A DNA stretch of 64,000 bases from Hyphomicrobiales bacterium (GTDB lineage Bacteria; Pseudomonadota; Alphaproteobacteria; Rhizobiales; RI-29): the NCBI GenBank assembly GCA_016125495.1, contig WGLQ01000019.1:1-64000 (forward strand). Reading direction: 5' to 3'. Position 1 is the first letter of the stretch, and each line of letters opens with the position of its first letter. The notes beneath the pieces are model-generated. The model saw only the letters and a program-made list of their open reading frames with translations. It was not told the DNA's origin and did not search any database. A program made the position numbers and the translations under genes. Below, in pieces: positions 37,387 through 44,836 of this stretch.

Positions 37387-37827
37387 TTAGCGGCAATGCC
37401 ACCGGCGTGCGCGCTCGTCCCTGACGATGGCATGGCTCGGCACCCAGCCGCGCCAGCCGTCGTGACGCACGGCACGATACTTGACCGGACGCACGAGCAC
37501 GCGCTCGCGGATCGTCTCGTAGACAGCGGGGCGGTAAACCACCACTTTGCCGCCATGGTAGGCGTGGCGGTGGTGCACGGTGCGCAGCGGCGGGCGGACC
37601 ATGACGCGGCGGGTGCGCCACTCGTAACGGGCCGCGCGCTCGACGATGTCGTAGCGACGGCCGACGGTGCCACGGCGCCATGTGCGGATGGCCTTGACCG
37701 GCTCGCGGCAGGTCTTGTGCTCGTAGTAGTCACGGGTGAAGAGGAACTCGACGGCCTCGGCGCGCTCGGGCGGCAGCACGAAGGCTGCGGCCGCGAGAAG
37801 CAGCACGGACAGGATGCGGAACGTCAT
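37387..37827 (-). CDS. small secreted basic protein of unknown function
   Basis: A 146-residue protein not recognised. A clear signal peptide covers the first 25 residues (MTFRILSVLLLAAAAFVLPP, cleavage after AEA). The mature part is rich in Arg, Tyr, His and Val, strongly basic, with repeated short strands such as RRVMVRPPLRTVHHRHAY, VVVYRPAVYETIRERVLVRP and VKYRAVRHDGWRGW. It has two cysteines, one near residue 42 and one two residues from the end, which could form a disulfide. The ATG at 37827 opens the signal peptide. The composition suggests a periplasmic or surface protein that contacts anionic polymers, but that is inference only. Confidence 0.7.
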   Translation of the reverse strand: MTFRILSVLLLAAAAFVLPPERAEAVEFLFTRDYYEHKTCREPVKAIRTWRRGTVGRRYDIVERAARYEWRTRRVMVRPPLRTVHHRHAYHGGKVVVYRPAVYETIRERVLVRPVKYRAVRHDGWRGWVPSHAIVRDERARRWHCR

Positions 37828-37959
37828 ACGCGGGCACTCCTTGCGACGATCGGCGTTGGCGATGCCGGGATAGTGCCAAGCAAGCCCCAATTTTTCATGA
37901 GAAAACAAGGATAACGTTCGGTTACCCGGCGTCCGGCCGATGAACGTTGCCGAACGACA

Positions 37960-38922
37960 TCAGGCGCTCGCGCGGTGCAGCCAGCGCCAGCCGCGCCGGT
38001 GGCCGAGTCGGGTTTCGCGAAACACGATGTAGATCCCGGAGGCCGCCACGATGGATGCGCCGAGAACCGTGTAGCCGTCGGGCAACTCGTCCCAAATCAG
38101 CCAGCCGAGCAGCATCGCCCAGAGCAGCGCCGTGTAGCTGAAGGGGGCGAGGATGGCGATGTCCGCCAGCTTGGACGCCTTGGTGCGGAAGATCTGCGCC
38201 GTGCCGCCGAGCAATCCGATGGCGATCAGGAGCGCGAGGTCCAGCGGGCCGGGCGTCACCCAGACGAACGGCAGCGCCACGGCGGCGCATGCCGTCGTGG
38301 TCAATGTGAAATAGAGGACGATCGCCTCGGTGGTTTCCGTTCGCGTCAGCTTGCGCACGTAGATGGTGGTGACACCGATACAGGCGGCGCCCGCGATGGC
38401 GAACACGGCCGCCCAATCGAACGCTGTCGTGCCGGGACGCACGATGATCAGCACGCCAATGAAGCCGACGACGACGGCCGTCCAACGGTGCAAGCCGACC
38501 CGCTCACCGAGCATCGGAACCGAGAGCGCGGTCGCGAAAAGCGGCGCCGCGAACGTGATCGCGATGGCGTCCGAGATCTTCATCAGCGAATAGGCGGTGA
38601 AGACGGACACCATGGCGGCCACACCGACCAGCGAGCGCACGATGTGGCCCGTGATGTTGTTGGCCCTCAGCGGGCGCAAGTCCCGGCCCTTCAAGAGGAC
38701 GACGCCGAGCGGGACGAGAGCAAAGACACTGCGAAAGAACACGATCTGGATGATGGCAAAGCGCGGCGCTTCCCACTTCACGAGGACATCCATCAGAGTG
38801 AAGAGCGCCACGGCCACGATGGTGAAGCCGATGGCCGTGCCGGGCCGCTCGACCATCGACGAGAGCGCGATGCCGTCTCCTGGTCCGGCGGCGCGGGCTT
38901 CTGGGGCTGGACCATCAGGCAT
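37960..38922 (-). CDS. EamA/DMT family transporter
   Basis: A 320-residue inner-membrane protein with ten predicted helices made of two EamA repeats. The first repeat begins near TAIGFTIVAVALFTLMDVLVK and includes FFRSVFALVPLG and TAYSLMKISDAIAITFAAPL; the second includes GVTTIYVRKLTRTE, GTAQIFRTKAS and the end GIYIVFRET. The group includes exporters of amino acids, S-adenosylmethionine or purines; the substrate here is unknown. Two starts are possible: ATG 38922 (MPDGPAPEA) and ATG 38856 (MVERPGTAIGF), the latter nearer to the first helix. It is divergent from the agmatinase-like gene. Confidence 0.85.
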   Translation of the reverse strand: MPDGPAPEARAAGPGDGIALSSMVERPGTAIGFTIVAVALFTLMDVLVKWEAPRFAIIQIVFFRSVFALVPLGVVLLKGRDLRPLRANNITGHIVRSLVGVAAMVSVFTAYSLMKISDAIAITFAAPLFATALSVPMLGERVGLHRWTAVVVGFIGVLIIVRPGTTAFDWAAVFAIAGAACIGVTTIYVRKLTRTETTEAIVLYFTLTTTACAAVALPFVWVTPGPLDLALLIAIGLLGGTAQIFRTKASKLADIAILAPFSYTALLWAMLLGWLIWDELPDGYTVLGASIVAASGIYIVFRETRLGHRRGWRWLHRASA

Positions 38923-39229
38923 CGGGATTGCGACTTTTGCACCCGGAGCATGCGCCCACGGGATCGATGGCTCGGCGTGCCCGACGGTCGGGCAACAGGA
39001 ACGGACACCGACGATAGCCCAGCGAGTGCGAGGTTGCATATCCCCGCCATTGCAGCCGAGCTGCCCGGCCGGCGCAACGCTGCGTTCGCCTGGAGGGCGA
39101 GCACCGGCAGTAAAGGAACGCTGGCAACCGCGTTTTTCTCGTGTAGCTTCTGGCCCTGACGTCCGGGGCGCGCGCCAGCCGCGACCGGATCGCCAGATCG
39201 AATGGCGGCAACGACAAGGGAGGAAAACC
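38923..39229. other. divergent intergenic region, EamA transporter/agmatinase-like gene
   Basis: These 307 bases lie between the two start codons. They must hold both promoters. No convincing coding frame, repeat, operator or RNA element was recognised by eye. Confidence 0.5.
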
Positions 39230-40210
39230 ATGGCGGGTGACGACGACTTCTTCCAGCCGATCTCAGGGGCCGAGCTGCCGCGCTTTTCGGGTCTGCCGAC
39301 CTTCATGCGCCTGCCCTACGTGCCGTTCGGGCATCCGCGCATCGGCGAAGTCGAGATCGGCCTCGTCGGAGTGCCGTGGGATGGCGGCACGACGAACCGG
39401 CCCGGCCCGCGCCATGGACCGCGCCAACTGCGGGACCTCTCGACGATGGTGCGCTCGCGCCATCCGGCAACCAAGGTCAAGCCCTACTCGCTCGCCAATT
39501 GCGCCGACATCGGGGACGTCGCCATCAATCCGGCTGGCCTCGATGACAGCATGGGGCGGGTCACCAATTTCTATCTCGAGCTGATGGCGCACCGCATCAC
39601 GCCGATGACCGCGGGCGGCGATCACATGATCACGCTGCCAATCCTGAGGGCCCTCGCCAAGGACGGGCCGATCGGCATGATCCACTTCGACGCGCATACC
39701 GACCTCTTCAACGAATATTTCGGCGGTTTTCGCTACACCCACGGCACCCCCTTCCGCAGGGCCATCGAGGAGGGGCTTCTCGATCCCAAACGCGTCGTCC
39801 AGATCGGCATCCGCGGCACGCAGTACGACGGCGAGGACATCGAGTTCGGGCGCGCCAACGGCGTCAAGATCATCGAGATCGAGGAGTTTTTCGAGCGCGG
39901 GGTGGCCGACGTGATGGCCGAGGCGCGCCGGATCGTCGGGGCCAAGCCGATCTATGTCAGCTACGACATCGACTTCATCGATCCGTCGTATGCGCCCGGC
40001 ACCGGCACCCCGGAAATCGGTGGCCCGAGCTCCTTTCAGGGCCAGCAGGTCTGCCGACACCTCTACGGGCTCGACATCGTCGGCGCCGACCTCGTCGAGG
40101 TCTCGCCGCCATTCGACCCTTCGGGCGGCACGGCGTGGGTGGGCGTTTCCATCATGTTCGAGTTGATGTGCGCGCTCGCAAAGGCGGTGGAGGCACGGCG
40201 GACGAGCTGA
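39230..40210 (+). CDS. agmatinase/ureohydrolase family enzyme
   Basis: A 326-residue manganese hydrolase of the arginase-agmatinase family. All metal-binding signatures are visible: AGGDHM, MIHFDAHTD and SYDIDFIDPSYAPGTGTPE. The N-terminal segment GVPWDGGTTNRPGPRHGPRQLR is typical of agmatinases and guanidino-acid hydrolases. Likely reactions are agmatine to putrescine plus urea, or hydrolysis of a related guanidino compound; recent work shows that this family also holds guanidinobutyrase and guanidine hydrolase members, so speB is not assigned. The ATG at 39230 has a GGGAGG-like site (AAGGGAGGAAAACC) just upstream. A much longer open frame upstream is antisense shadow of the transporter gene. 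Confidence 0.9.
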   Translation: MAGDDDFFQPISGAELPRFSGLPTFMRLPYVPFGHPRIGEVEIGLVGVPWDGGTTNRPGPRHGPRQLRDLSTMVRSRHPATKVKPYSLANCADIGDVAINPAGLDDSMGRVTNFYLELMAHRITPMTAGGDHMITLPILRALAKDGPIGMIHFDAHTDLFNEYFGGFRYTHGTPFRRAIEEGLLDPKRVVQIGIRGTQYDGEDIEFGRANGVKIIEIEEFFERGVADVMAEARRIVGAKPIYVSYDIDFIDPSYAPGTGTPEIGGPSSFQGQQVCRHLYGLDIVGADLVEVSPPFDPSGGTAWVGVSIMFELMCALAKAVEARRTS

Positions 40211-40282
40211 GCGGCCTGCTCGGCGACCGGCGCTCGAACCGGCCGACGCTTTTTCCCCGCCTCTGGGGAACAATGAGCGGGA

Positions 40283-41521
40283 TCACTCCGCCGGGACCGG
40301 CGCGGCCTTCGGCTTGTCCTGCGAGAGGGCGGGAAGCGTCGCGACGGCACAGAAGACGAGCGCGGCCGTCGCTGCCAGCACGAGGAACAGCCGGTCGAAA
40401 CCCCAACGGTCGTAGATCCAGCCGATGAACGGCACGCTCAGCGCCATGACTGTTATGGTGGTGGTGTAGCGGACCGCCAGAATGCGACTGCGCCAGGCAC
40501 TCTTGGCGACGCGCCCAACGAGCACGTCGTTGATCGAAATCTGCCCGAACGCCGCCAGCATGAAGCCGACGGCGGCGATGAACGCGGCCGCACCCGTCGC
40601 CCCAATCATCAAGGAAAAGAACAGCACCTGGAGAGCCGCGACCGACATGAAAACGGTGCGCGGCGAATGACGGTCGACCAGGCGGCCGACGATGATCTGG
40701 CCCATCGAGCCGATGGCGAAGGTTGCAAAGGTCAGCCAGCCAACCATGGTGGCCGAGCCGGCGAAGCTGCTGGCGCGCTCGTCGAAGACCTTGGGAAGGG
40801 CGAACGTCGTGCTCTGGTAGACGAGACCGCCGAGCGCCGTGGTAAAGAGGATCACGGATAGGACGCGGATGAAAACAACGCGATCGAAAGCCGGCCGCCC
40901 GGCGGCGGCATCGTTTCCCGGCCGCGACCCGACCGCCGCGCCGGCGTTTCGGGCGAGCGAGGCAGCAATCGCGGCGGGACGCCAGACGAGAACCCCATAG
41001 GCGATCCCGATCAGGATCGAAAACAGGCCCGGGGCGATGAAGGCCGCCCGCCAGCCGGTGACATCGATCAGTCCGGCAGTGACCAGTGCGGCGGCGGCGA
41101 CGCCGAGGTTGCCCCAGACGCCGTTGACCGCGACGCGCATGCCGACAGACCCCTCGCCCTCGAGAACCAGGGCGATGCCGACGGGATGGTAGATCGCGGC
41201 GAACACACCGATCGCGAGAAGGCCGGCGGTCATCGCGACAGGCGTCGCCGCCGCGGCGGTCAGGACGGAGGAGATGCCGATGCCGAGGAAGAAAACCGTG
41301 ATCATCCCCTCGCGGCTCCAGCGATCGGCGAGCCAGCCGGCCGGAATGGCGCAGGCCCCGAAGGCGATGAAACCCGGCGTCGCATAGACGATGAGTTCGC
41401 CGTAACCGATCCCCCATTCGTCGGTGAGCGCGAGGGCCGCCACCGTCGCGAAGATCAGCATGAAATAGTGGTCGAGGAAGTGCCCGACGTTGAGGAAGGT
41501 CAGGTGCAGGGGCTGGCGCAT
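40283..41521 (-). CDS. MFS transporter (Fsr/fosmidomycin-resistance-like)
   Basis: A 412-residue protein with 12 predicted helices. The opening LHLTFLNVGHFLDHYFMLIF and the loop AGWLADRWSREGMITVFFLG resemble the fosmidomycin-resistance (Fsr) branch of the MFS. A second half-motif is VGRLVDRHSPRTVFMSVAAL. The substrate is unknown. It starts 29 bases after the M24-family gene ends on the same strand, so the two are probably one unit; transporter plus hydrolase would fit uptake and cleavage of an amide or imino compound, but this is inference. Confidence 0.85.
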   Translation of the reverse strand: MRQPLHLTFLNVGHFLDHYFMLIFATVAALALTDEWGIGYGELIVYATPGFIAFGACAIPAGWLADRWSREGMITVFFLGIGISSVLTAAAATPVAMTAGLLAIGVFAAIYHPVGIALVLEGEGSVGMRVAVNGVWGNLGVAAAALVTAGLIDVTGWRAAFIAPGLFSILIGIAYGVLVWRPAAIAASLARNAGAAVGSRPGNDAAAGRPAFDRVVFIRVLSVILFTTALGGLVYQSTTFALPKVFDERASSFAGSATMVGWLTFATFAIGSMGQIIVGRLVDRHSPRTVFMSVAALQVLFFSLMIGATGAAAFIAAVGFMLAAFGQISINDVLVGRVAKSAWRSRILAVRYTTTITVMALSVPFIGWIYDRWGFDRLFLVLAATAALVFCAVATLPALSQDKPKAAPVPAE

Positions 41522-41550
41522 CGCCTGGACGTTCTCTTCGAGCCGGTGCT

Positions 41551-42717
41551 TCAGCGCACGACGAGGCCGGTCGACGAGCGCGAGAGCACCTCGCGGCCGG
41601 TCTCGGTGACCAGCGCTGAATGGCCGAGCGTCGCGGCATAGCCGGCTTCGGAATCGAAGATGATCATGTGGAGGAAGAACACCATGCCGGGTTCAGCCAC
41701 GACCGGGTTGCCTTCGAAGAGCATGGGCCAGTCCATCCAGTTCGGGCCGAAGGTCGTGCCCATGGAATAGCCGCAGGCATTGAGACGGTGGGCGGCAAGG
41801 CCGGCGGCATCGAGCGTTCGGGCGTGGGCATCGAACACCTCGCCGATCGGACGGCCCGGTGCGAGTGCCTCCTCGCAGGCCGCGAGCGCATCCTCGGCGG
41901 CGCGGTAGAGATCGGCTTGGCGCTCCGGCACCTTGCCGACCACCAGCGTGCGCATCATGGCGGCGTGATAGTGACGGTAGGTGCCGGCCCATTCGAGGGT
42001 GAGCTGGTCCTGGGCATCGAGGTGGCGGCGGCCGGTGAAGTAGCGGCACATGAGGGCCCCGGGCCCCGAACCGATGATGAATTCGTTACCAGGGTCGTCG
42101 CCGCCGCCGCGGAAAATCTCCCCGTGCATCGCGGCCAGGATGTCACCCTCGAAGGCACCCGGACCGGCGATGGCGACGGCGGCGTCCCAGGCCCGGTCCG
42201 CGAGCTCGGCGGCCTTGCGCGTATAGGCGATCTCGGCCGGGCTCTTGACGAGCCGCAGGCGTGAAACAATGCGCGAGGCATCCTCCAGCGTGCAGAACCC
42301 GTCGAGCGTGGCGGACAGGGCGCGCCCGTTGTTGGCCGTGAGGCCGTAGGCTTCCCACTCGACGCCGAGGCGCCGGCCGCGGCAGCCGTGCTCCTCGAGA
42401 ATGGTGCGGAGATCGACGGCCGGCGCCGCCCCCTCACGGTCGCGCCAGATGCGGACGTCCTCGATGACGGATGTGAAATGCGCCTGCCGCAGGTCGGGCG
42501 CGCGTGTCAGCAAGGTCATGCGCCCGTCGGCGCCGAGATAGAGGCACTGGAAATAGACGTAGCCGAAGGTGTCGTAGCCGGTCAGCCAGTACATGCTCTC
42601 CTGGCGAAAGCAGAGCAGGCCATCGAGGCCGGCGGCCGCCATCGCGGCGCAGGCGCGGGCCCTGCGGTCGGCGAATTCGGCGGTCGTGAAGTGGAGGTGC
42701 TTACCGCTGGTCGACAT
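41551..42717 (-). CDS. creatinase-like M24 family protein (pita-bread fold, metal ligands replaced)
   Basis: A 388-residue two-domain protein of the M24 fold: N-terminal creatinase domain (about 1-150) and C-terminal pita-bread domain (about 160-388). The five metal ligands of Xaa-Pro peptidases are all substituted by alignment: the two Asp of the D-x10-D motif read Glu and Ala in LTLEWAGTYRHYHAAMMRT, the ligand His region reads GYSMG, and the two Glu positions fall in MVFFLHMI and LGHSALVTETG. Creatinase and some other non-peptidase members also lack the metals, so this is probably a hydrolase of a small C-N compound, not a peptidase. The start MSTSGKHLHF (42717) fits the family. Confidence 0.82.
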   Translation of the reverse strand: MSTSGKHLHFTTAEFADRRARACAAMAAAGLDGLLCFRQESMYWLTGYDTFGYVYFQCLYLGADGRMTLLTRAPDLRQAHFTSVIEDVRIWRDREGAAPAVDLRTILEEHGCRGRRLGVEWEAYGLTANNGRALSATLDGFCTLEDASRIVSRLRLVKSPAEIAYTRKAAELADRAWDAAVAIAGPGAFEGDILAAMHGEIFRGGGDDPGNEFIIGSGPGALMCRYFTGRRHLDAQDQLTLEWAGTYRHYHAAMMRTLVVGKVPERQADLYRAAEDALAACEEALAPGRPIGEVFDAHARTLDAAGLAAHRLNACGYSMGTTFGPNWMDWPMLFEGNPVVAEPGMVFFLHMIIFDSEAGYAATLGHSALVTETGREVLSRSSTGLVVR

Positions 42718-42860
42718 ATCCGTTCGCTGCCCCTGAAGGCCGGTCACCACCGGCCGGCTATCCATGATCGCCGATGCTTGCCCGCATCCAGTCAAGACCA
42801 ATATGATCCTCTTGGCCTGCGGTAAACCCAATCCGCTCCCGAACTCGCGCAGGAGACCCG

Positions 42861-43361
42861 ATGCCAGCCCACCCGGACCCAGGTCAACGCCCGAGCTTCA
42901 TTCCCTGGCCGCCGATGCTGCTGGTCCTCCTGATCGCGGCCGCCCTCGTCATGGATCGGCTCTGGCCGATCTCCTTTGCTGCCGGTGGCGCGGCCGGTGA
43001 TGCGCTCGCGGTTCTCGGAGGATTGACGCTGATCGGGGCGCTGTCGCTCGATGCCTGGGCGATCTGGACCATGTTTCGCGCGCGCACCAACATCCTGCCG
43101 CACCGCGCCGCCGACCGGCTGGTGACGACGGGCCCGTTCGCGTGGTCGCGAAACCCGATCTATCTCGCCAACACCGCTTTGATCGGCGGCCTTGGCCTCC
43201 TGCTCGGCAATGGCTGGATGATGCCTGCAATGGTCGCCAACGCGCTACTCGTGCAGCACCTCGCGATACGGCCCGAGGAACGTCACCTCGAAGCGCGGTT
43301 CGGCGCCGAGTGGCGAAGCTACCGTGAGCGGGTCGGGCGCTGGCTGGGTCGCCGAGCCTGA
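42861..43361 (+). CDS. isoprenylcysteine methyltransferase-like membrane protein
   Basis: A 166-residue membrane protein with about four helices, of the ICMT/PEMT-like group. The diagnostic C-terminal half reads LVTTGPFAWSRNPIYLANTAL (SAM-binding region) and RPEERHLEARFGAEWRSYRERVGRWL, the Glu-Glu and terminal Arg/Trp elements of the family. Such bacterial proteins methylate small or lipid substrates at the membrane; the acceptor is unknown. It is divergent from the M24 gene and convergent with the glutathione-transferase gene. Confidence 0.85.
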   Translation: MPAHPDPGQRPSFIPWPPMLLVLLIAAALVMDRLWPISFAAGGAAGDALAVLGGLTLIGALSLDAWAIWTMFRARTNILPHRAADRLVTTGPFAWSRNPIYLANTALIGGLGLLLGNGWMMPAMVANALLVQHLAIRPEERHLEARFGAEWRSYRERVGRWLGRRA

Positions 43362-43391
43362 CCTCCCGACAACCGGCCGCAATGACCGCGC

Positions 43392-44078
43392 TCAACCCGT
43401 CGGCGACTTGCGCAGCACCGCCACGGGCTCCTCACCGACCTCGTCGAAGGGCACCGTCCACGGCTCGACCAGGGCTTCGTCGAGCCAGTCCCGATAGGCC
43501 GGGTGGGCCAACAACGCGTTGAAATACTTGCTGGTCGCGGCGCTGGCGGGCAGGGCATAGGTCTCGAAGCGCGTGGCGATCGGCGTGAACATGGCGTCGG
43601 CCGCGCAATAGTCGCCGAAGAGGTACGCACCGCCGGCTCCGAATGCGGCTCGGGTTTCGGACATCAGCCAGTCGACCCGTGCGATGTCGACCGCGGCCTC
43701 GATGCCACGATCGCGGGTTGCAAAGCGCTTGCCGAGGTTCATCGGGCACGCCTTGCGAAGGCTGGCGTAGCCGGCGTGCATCTCGCTCGAGACGACGCGC
43801 GCCATCGCCCTCGCCCGAGGCTCGCGCGGCCAGATGGCCCGGTCCGGAAAACGATCGGCGAGGTACTCGATGATCGCCAGCGTCTCCCAGAGCGCCAAGT
43901 CACCGTCCACGAGTATCGGCACGGTCGGCGAGGGAGCGAAGGCCTCGCGGCGCGCCTTGGCCGAGGGCGCATCGAGCAGGATGATTTCCTCCTCGAAAGG
44001 CACGCCGAAGGCCTTCAATACCAGCCATGGGCGCATGGACCAGGACGAATACAGCTTGTTGCCGATGACGATCTTCAT
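43392..44078 (-). CDS. glutathione S-transferase family protein
   Basis: A 228-residue protein with a thioredoxin-like N domain (about 1-80) and an all-helical C domain. The N terminus MKIVIGNKLYSSWSMRPWLVL has the catalytic-serine region of Zeta/Beta-like GSTs; the cis-proline region is SPTVPILVDGDLALWET with Glu-Thr for glutathione contacts. The C domain keeps the capping box in LFGDYCAADAMFTPI. Its start overlaps the upstream AhpD-like gene by four bases (ATGA), suggesting coupled expression in a thiol/peroxide detoxification unit. Confidence 0.92.
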   Translation of the reverse strand: MKIVIGNKLYSSWSMRPWLVLKAFGVPFEEEIILLDAPSAKARREAFAPSPTVPILVDGDLALWETLAIIEYLADRFPDRAIWPREPRARAMARVVSSEMHAGYASLRKACPMNLGKRFATRDRGIEAAVDIARVDWLMSETRAAFGAGGAYLFGDYCAADAMFTPIATRFETYALPASAATSKYFNALLAHPAYRDWLDEALVEPWTVPFDEVGEEPVAVLRKSPTG

Positions 44079-44680
44079 CTCGTTCGCTCCTCACTCGTGC
44101 GGGCCATGCCATGGTATTCACGGTTCGGACGCATGTCGGTGGCGGCGGCCAGCCGGTTCGACATGTTGTAGAAGGCGGCGATTGCCGCAATATCCCAGAT
44201 GTCACGATCGCTGAAGCCGGCATCGCGAAGGGCCTGGCGGTCGGGATCGCCGATCAGATCGGGCCGCTCGGTGAGCCGGGCCGCGAACTCGAGCATGGCG
44301 CGGTGACGCGGCGAAAGCGGGGCGGCACGGAAGTTGTGCGCGATCTCTTCGCCGAGGATGGGGTCACCCGAGCGCAGGCGGACAGCTGCGCCATGGGCGG
44401 CGAGGCAGTAGTGGCAGTGGTTGATGGCGCTGACGGCGACCGCGATCATCTCGCGCTCGAGCTTGTCGAGGCCGCTCGGCCCCAGCATCAGGTCGTCGAC
44501 CATGGCGATGAAGGTGGCGAGCTTGCCGGCGTCGAAGGCATAGGCCTCAAGGACGTTCGGCACGAAACCCAGCTTTTCCATACACTTGGCGAAATAAGCC
44601 TCGAGTTCGGGACCGCGCTCGGCCGGTGGGCCGAGTTCCAGCGCGGTGACCTTGCCGGTGTTGCCTGCGCCCTGGCTCAT
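44075..44680 (-). CDS. peroxidase-related AhpD/carboxymuconolactone decarboxylase family protein
   Basis: A 201-residue all-helical protein. It carries the AhpD-type redox motif Cys-x-x-Cys with the acidic/His relay: AVSAINHCHYCLAAHGAAVR. The context LEREMIAVAVSAINHCHYC marks the 'uncharacterised peroxidase-related enzyme' subgroup. It should reduce hydroperoxides using thiols. The start MSQGAGNTGKVTAL (44680) is used; the frame extends 36 residues further without similarity. It overlaps the GST gene by four bases. Confidence 0.9.
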   Translation of the reverse strand: MSQGAGNTGKVTALELGPPAERGPELEAYFAKCMEKLGFVPNVLEAYAFDAGKLATFIAMVDDLMLGPSGLDKLEREMIAVAVSAINHCHYCLAAHGAAVRLRSGDPILGEEIAHNFRAAPLSPRHRAMLEFAARLTERPDLIGDPDRQALRDAGFSDRDIWDIAAIAAFYNMSNRLAAATDMRPNREYHGMARTSEERTR

Positions 44681-44836
44681 GGCGGCGCTCCCTTCGCAGG
44701 AATGAAAGACCCTGGCCGCGAATTGAACGCGCACCCGGTTCAAATTGTCACGCCGACGTGCCAGTGAGAAGGGCAAAGCGAGCGGCACACGCCCATGCGG
44801 GCGACGAAGCCGGGTCCGCCATGGGAGGAATGGGTG

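Noticed and set aside
38597-39229. N-terminal extension of the agmatinase-like gene by about 211 residues
   Set aside because: The extension is antisense to the EamA transporter and its promoter region; the ribosome site and family N terminus both point to ATG 39230.
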